Shown: in pieces, positions 22,158-22,227 of the stretch
How the letters are laid out: each line of letters opens with the position of its first letter
How positions within the stretch are numbered: position 1 is the first letter of the stretch
Assembly: GCA_041740995.1 (NCBI GenBank)
Contig: JBGSKY010000297.1
Span: 1-22,227, forward strand
From: JBGSKY01 sp041740995
GTDB taxonomy: Bacteria > Planctomycetota > Planctomycetia > Pirellulales > Pirellulaceae
DNA length: 22,227 nucleotides
Direction: 5' to 3'
Notes under the pieces: model-generated
Told to the model about the DNA's origin: nothing
Seen by the model: only the letters and a program-made list of their open reading frames with translations
Databases searched by the model: none
Program-made: the position numbers and the translations under genes

Positions 22158-22227
22158 TTAGAACAACATTTTTAGGAATTGGACGATCGCGAAGATTGCA
22201 AGGAGCGTTAAAGCTAGCGCGTCAGCA
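22158..22227 (-). CDS. C-terminal end of an unidentified membrane protein, cut by the right edge
   Basis: The minus strand reads ADALALTLLAIFAIVQFLKM, then LF and a TAA stop at 22158-22160. This is a hydrophobic helix with one basic residue near its end, as in the last membrane segment of a transporter or other inner-membrane protein. Only 22 codons are inside the window, so the family cannot be named. It could also be chance, but codon content and direction agree with the neighbouring minus-strand genes. It lies 187 bases upstream of map. Confidence 0.4.
   Translation of the reverse strand, partial: ADALALTLLAIFAIVQFLKMLF

Noticed and set aside
1..22227. tRNA, rRNA, CRISPR, insertion sequence or prophage
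   Set aside because: No cloverleaf, repeat-spacer pattern, transposase, integrase or phage gene was recognised on either strand.

Overview
The window looks like chromosome of a Planctomycetota bacterium, most likely the Pirellulales side of the phylum. I infer this from the gene types: a DUF58 / BatA-like / vWA / DUF4175-like / secreted toroid operon, very large membrane-anchored proteins, a HemD-HemE fusion, moderate GC, and few visible Shine-Dalgarno sites. I ran no homology search. Family calls rest on motifs and overall sequence character.

Left part (1-2.5 kb): the left edge cuts a fragment on the minus strand that carries the second (NAD(P)H-binding) Rossmann segment of a NirB/rubredoxin-reductase-type flavoprotein. 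No in-frame ATG or N-terminal FAD domain is visible. A complete flhA (flagellar export gate) diverges from it.

Centre (2.5-14.9 kb, minus strand): five genes read 14870 -> 2519. They encode a DUF58 protein, a BatA-like vWA membrane protein, a vWA / glutamine-amidotransferase-fold membrane protein, a 1901-residue DUF4175-like membrane protein with a long charged helical region, and a secreted alpha/alpha-toroid (prenyltransferase / squalene-cyclase repeat) protein. Three of the four junctions are 4-base stop/start overlaps and the fourth is a 49-base gap, so this is almost certainly one transcription unit making one membrane or cell-envelope complex. The MoxR ATPase that usually heads such clusters is not adjacent. 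This operon is the best candidate here for an under-described system.

Right part (15.2-22.2 kb): mtnA (methionine salvage) diverges from the operon. After it come a PlsC-type acyltransferase, a CdsA/YnbB-type cytidylyltransferase and tatD. The acyltransferase and cytidylyltransferase would give consecutive phospholipid steps (phosphatidate, then CDP-diacylglycerol), and tatD is translationally coupled to them. On the opposite strand, map is followed after 42 bases by a fused hemD-hemE gene covering two successive haem steps (uroporphyrinogen III formation and its decarboxylation). The right edge cuts the C-terminal tail of another minus-strand membrane protein.

I saw no tRNA, rRNA, CRISPR array, insertion sequence or integrase. 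Apart from the left-edge fragment and a G8 tract inside the giant ORF, the region looks like stable vertically inherited chromosome.
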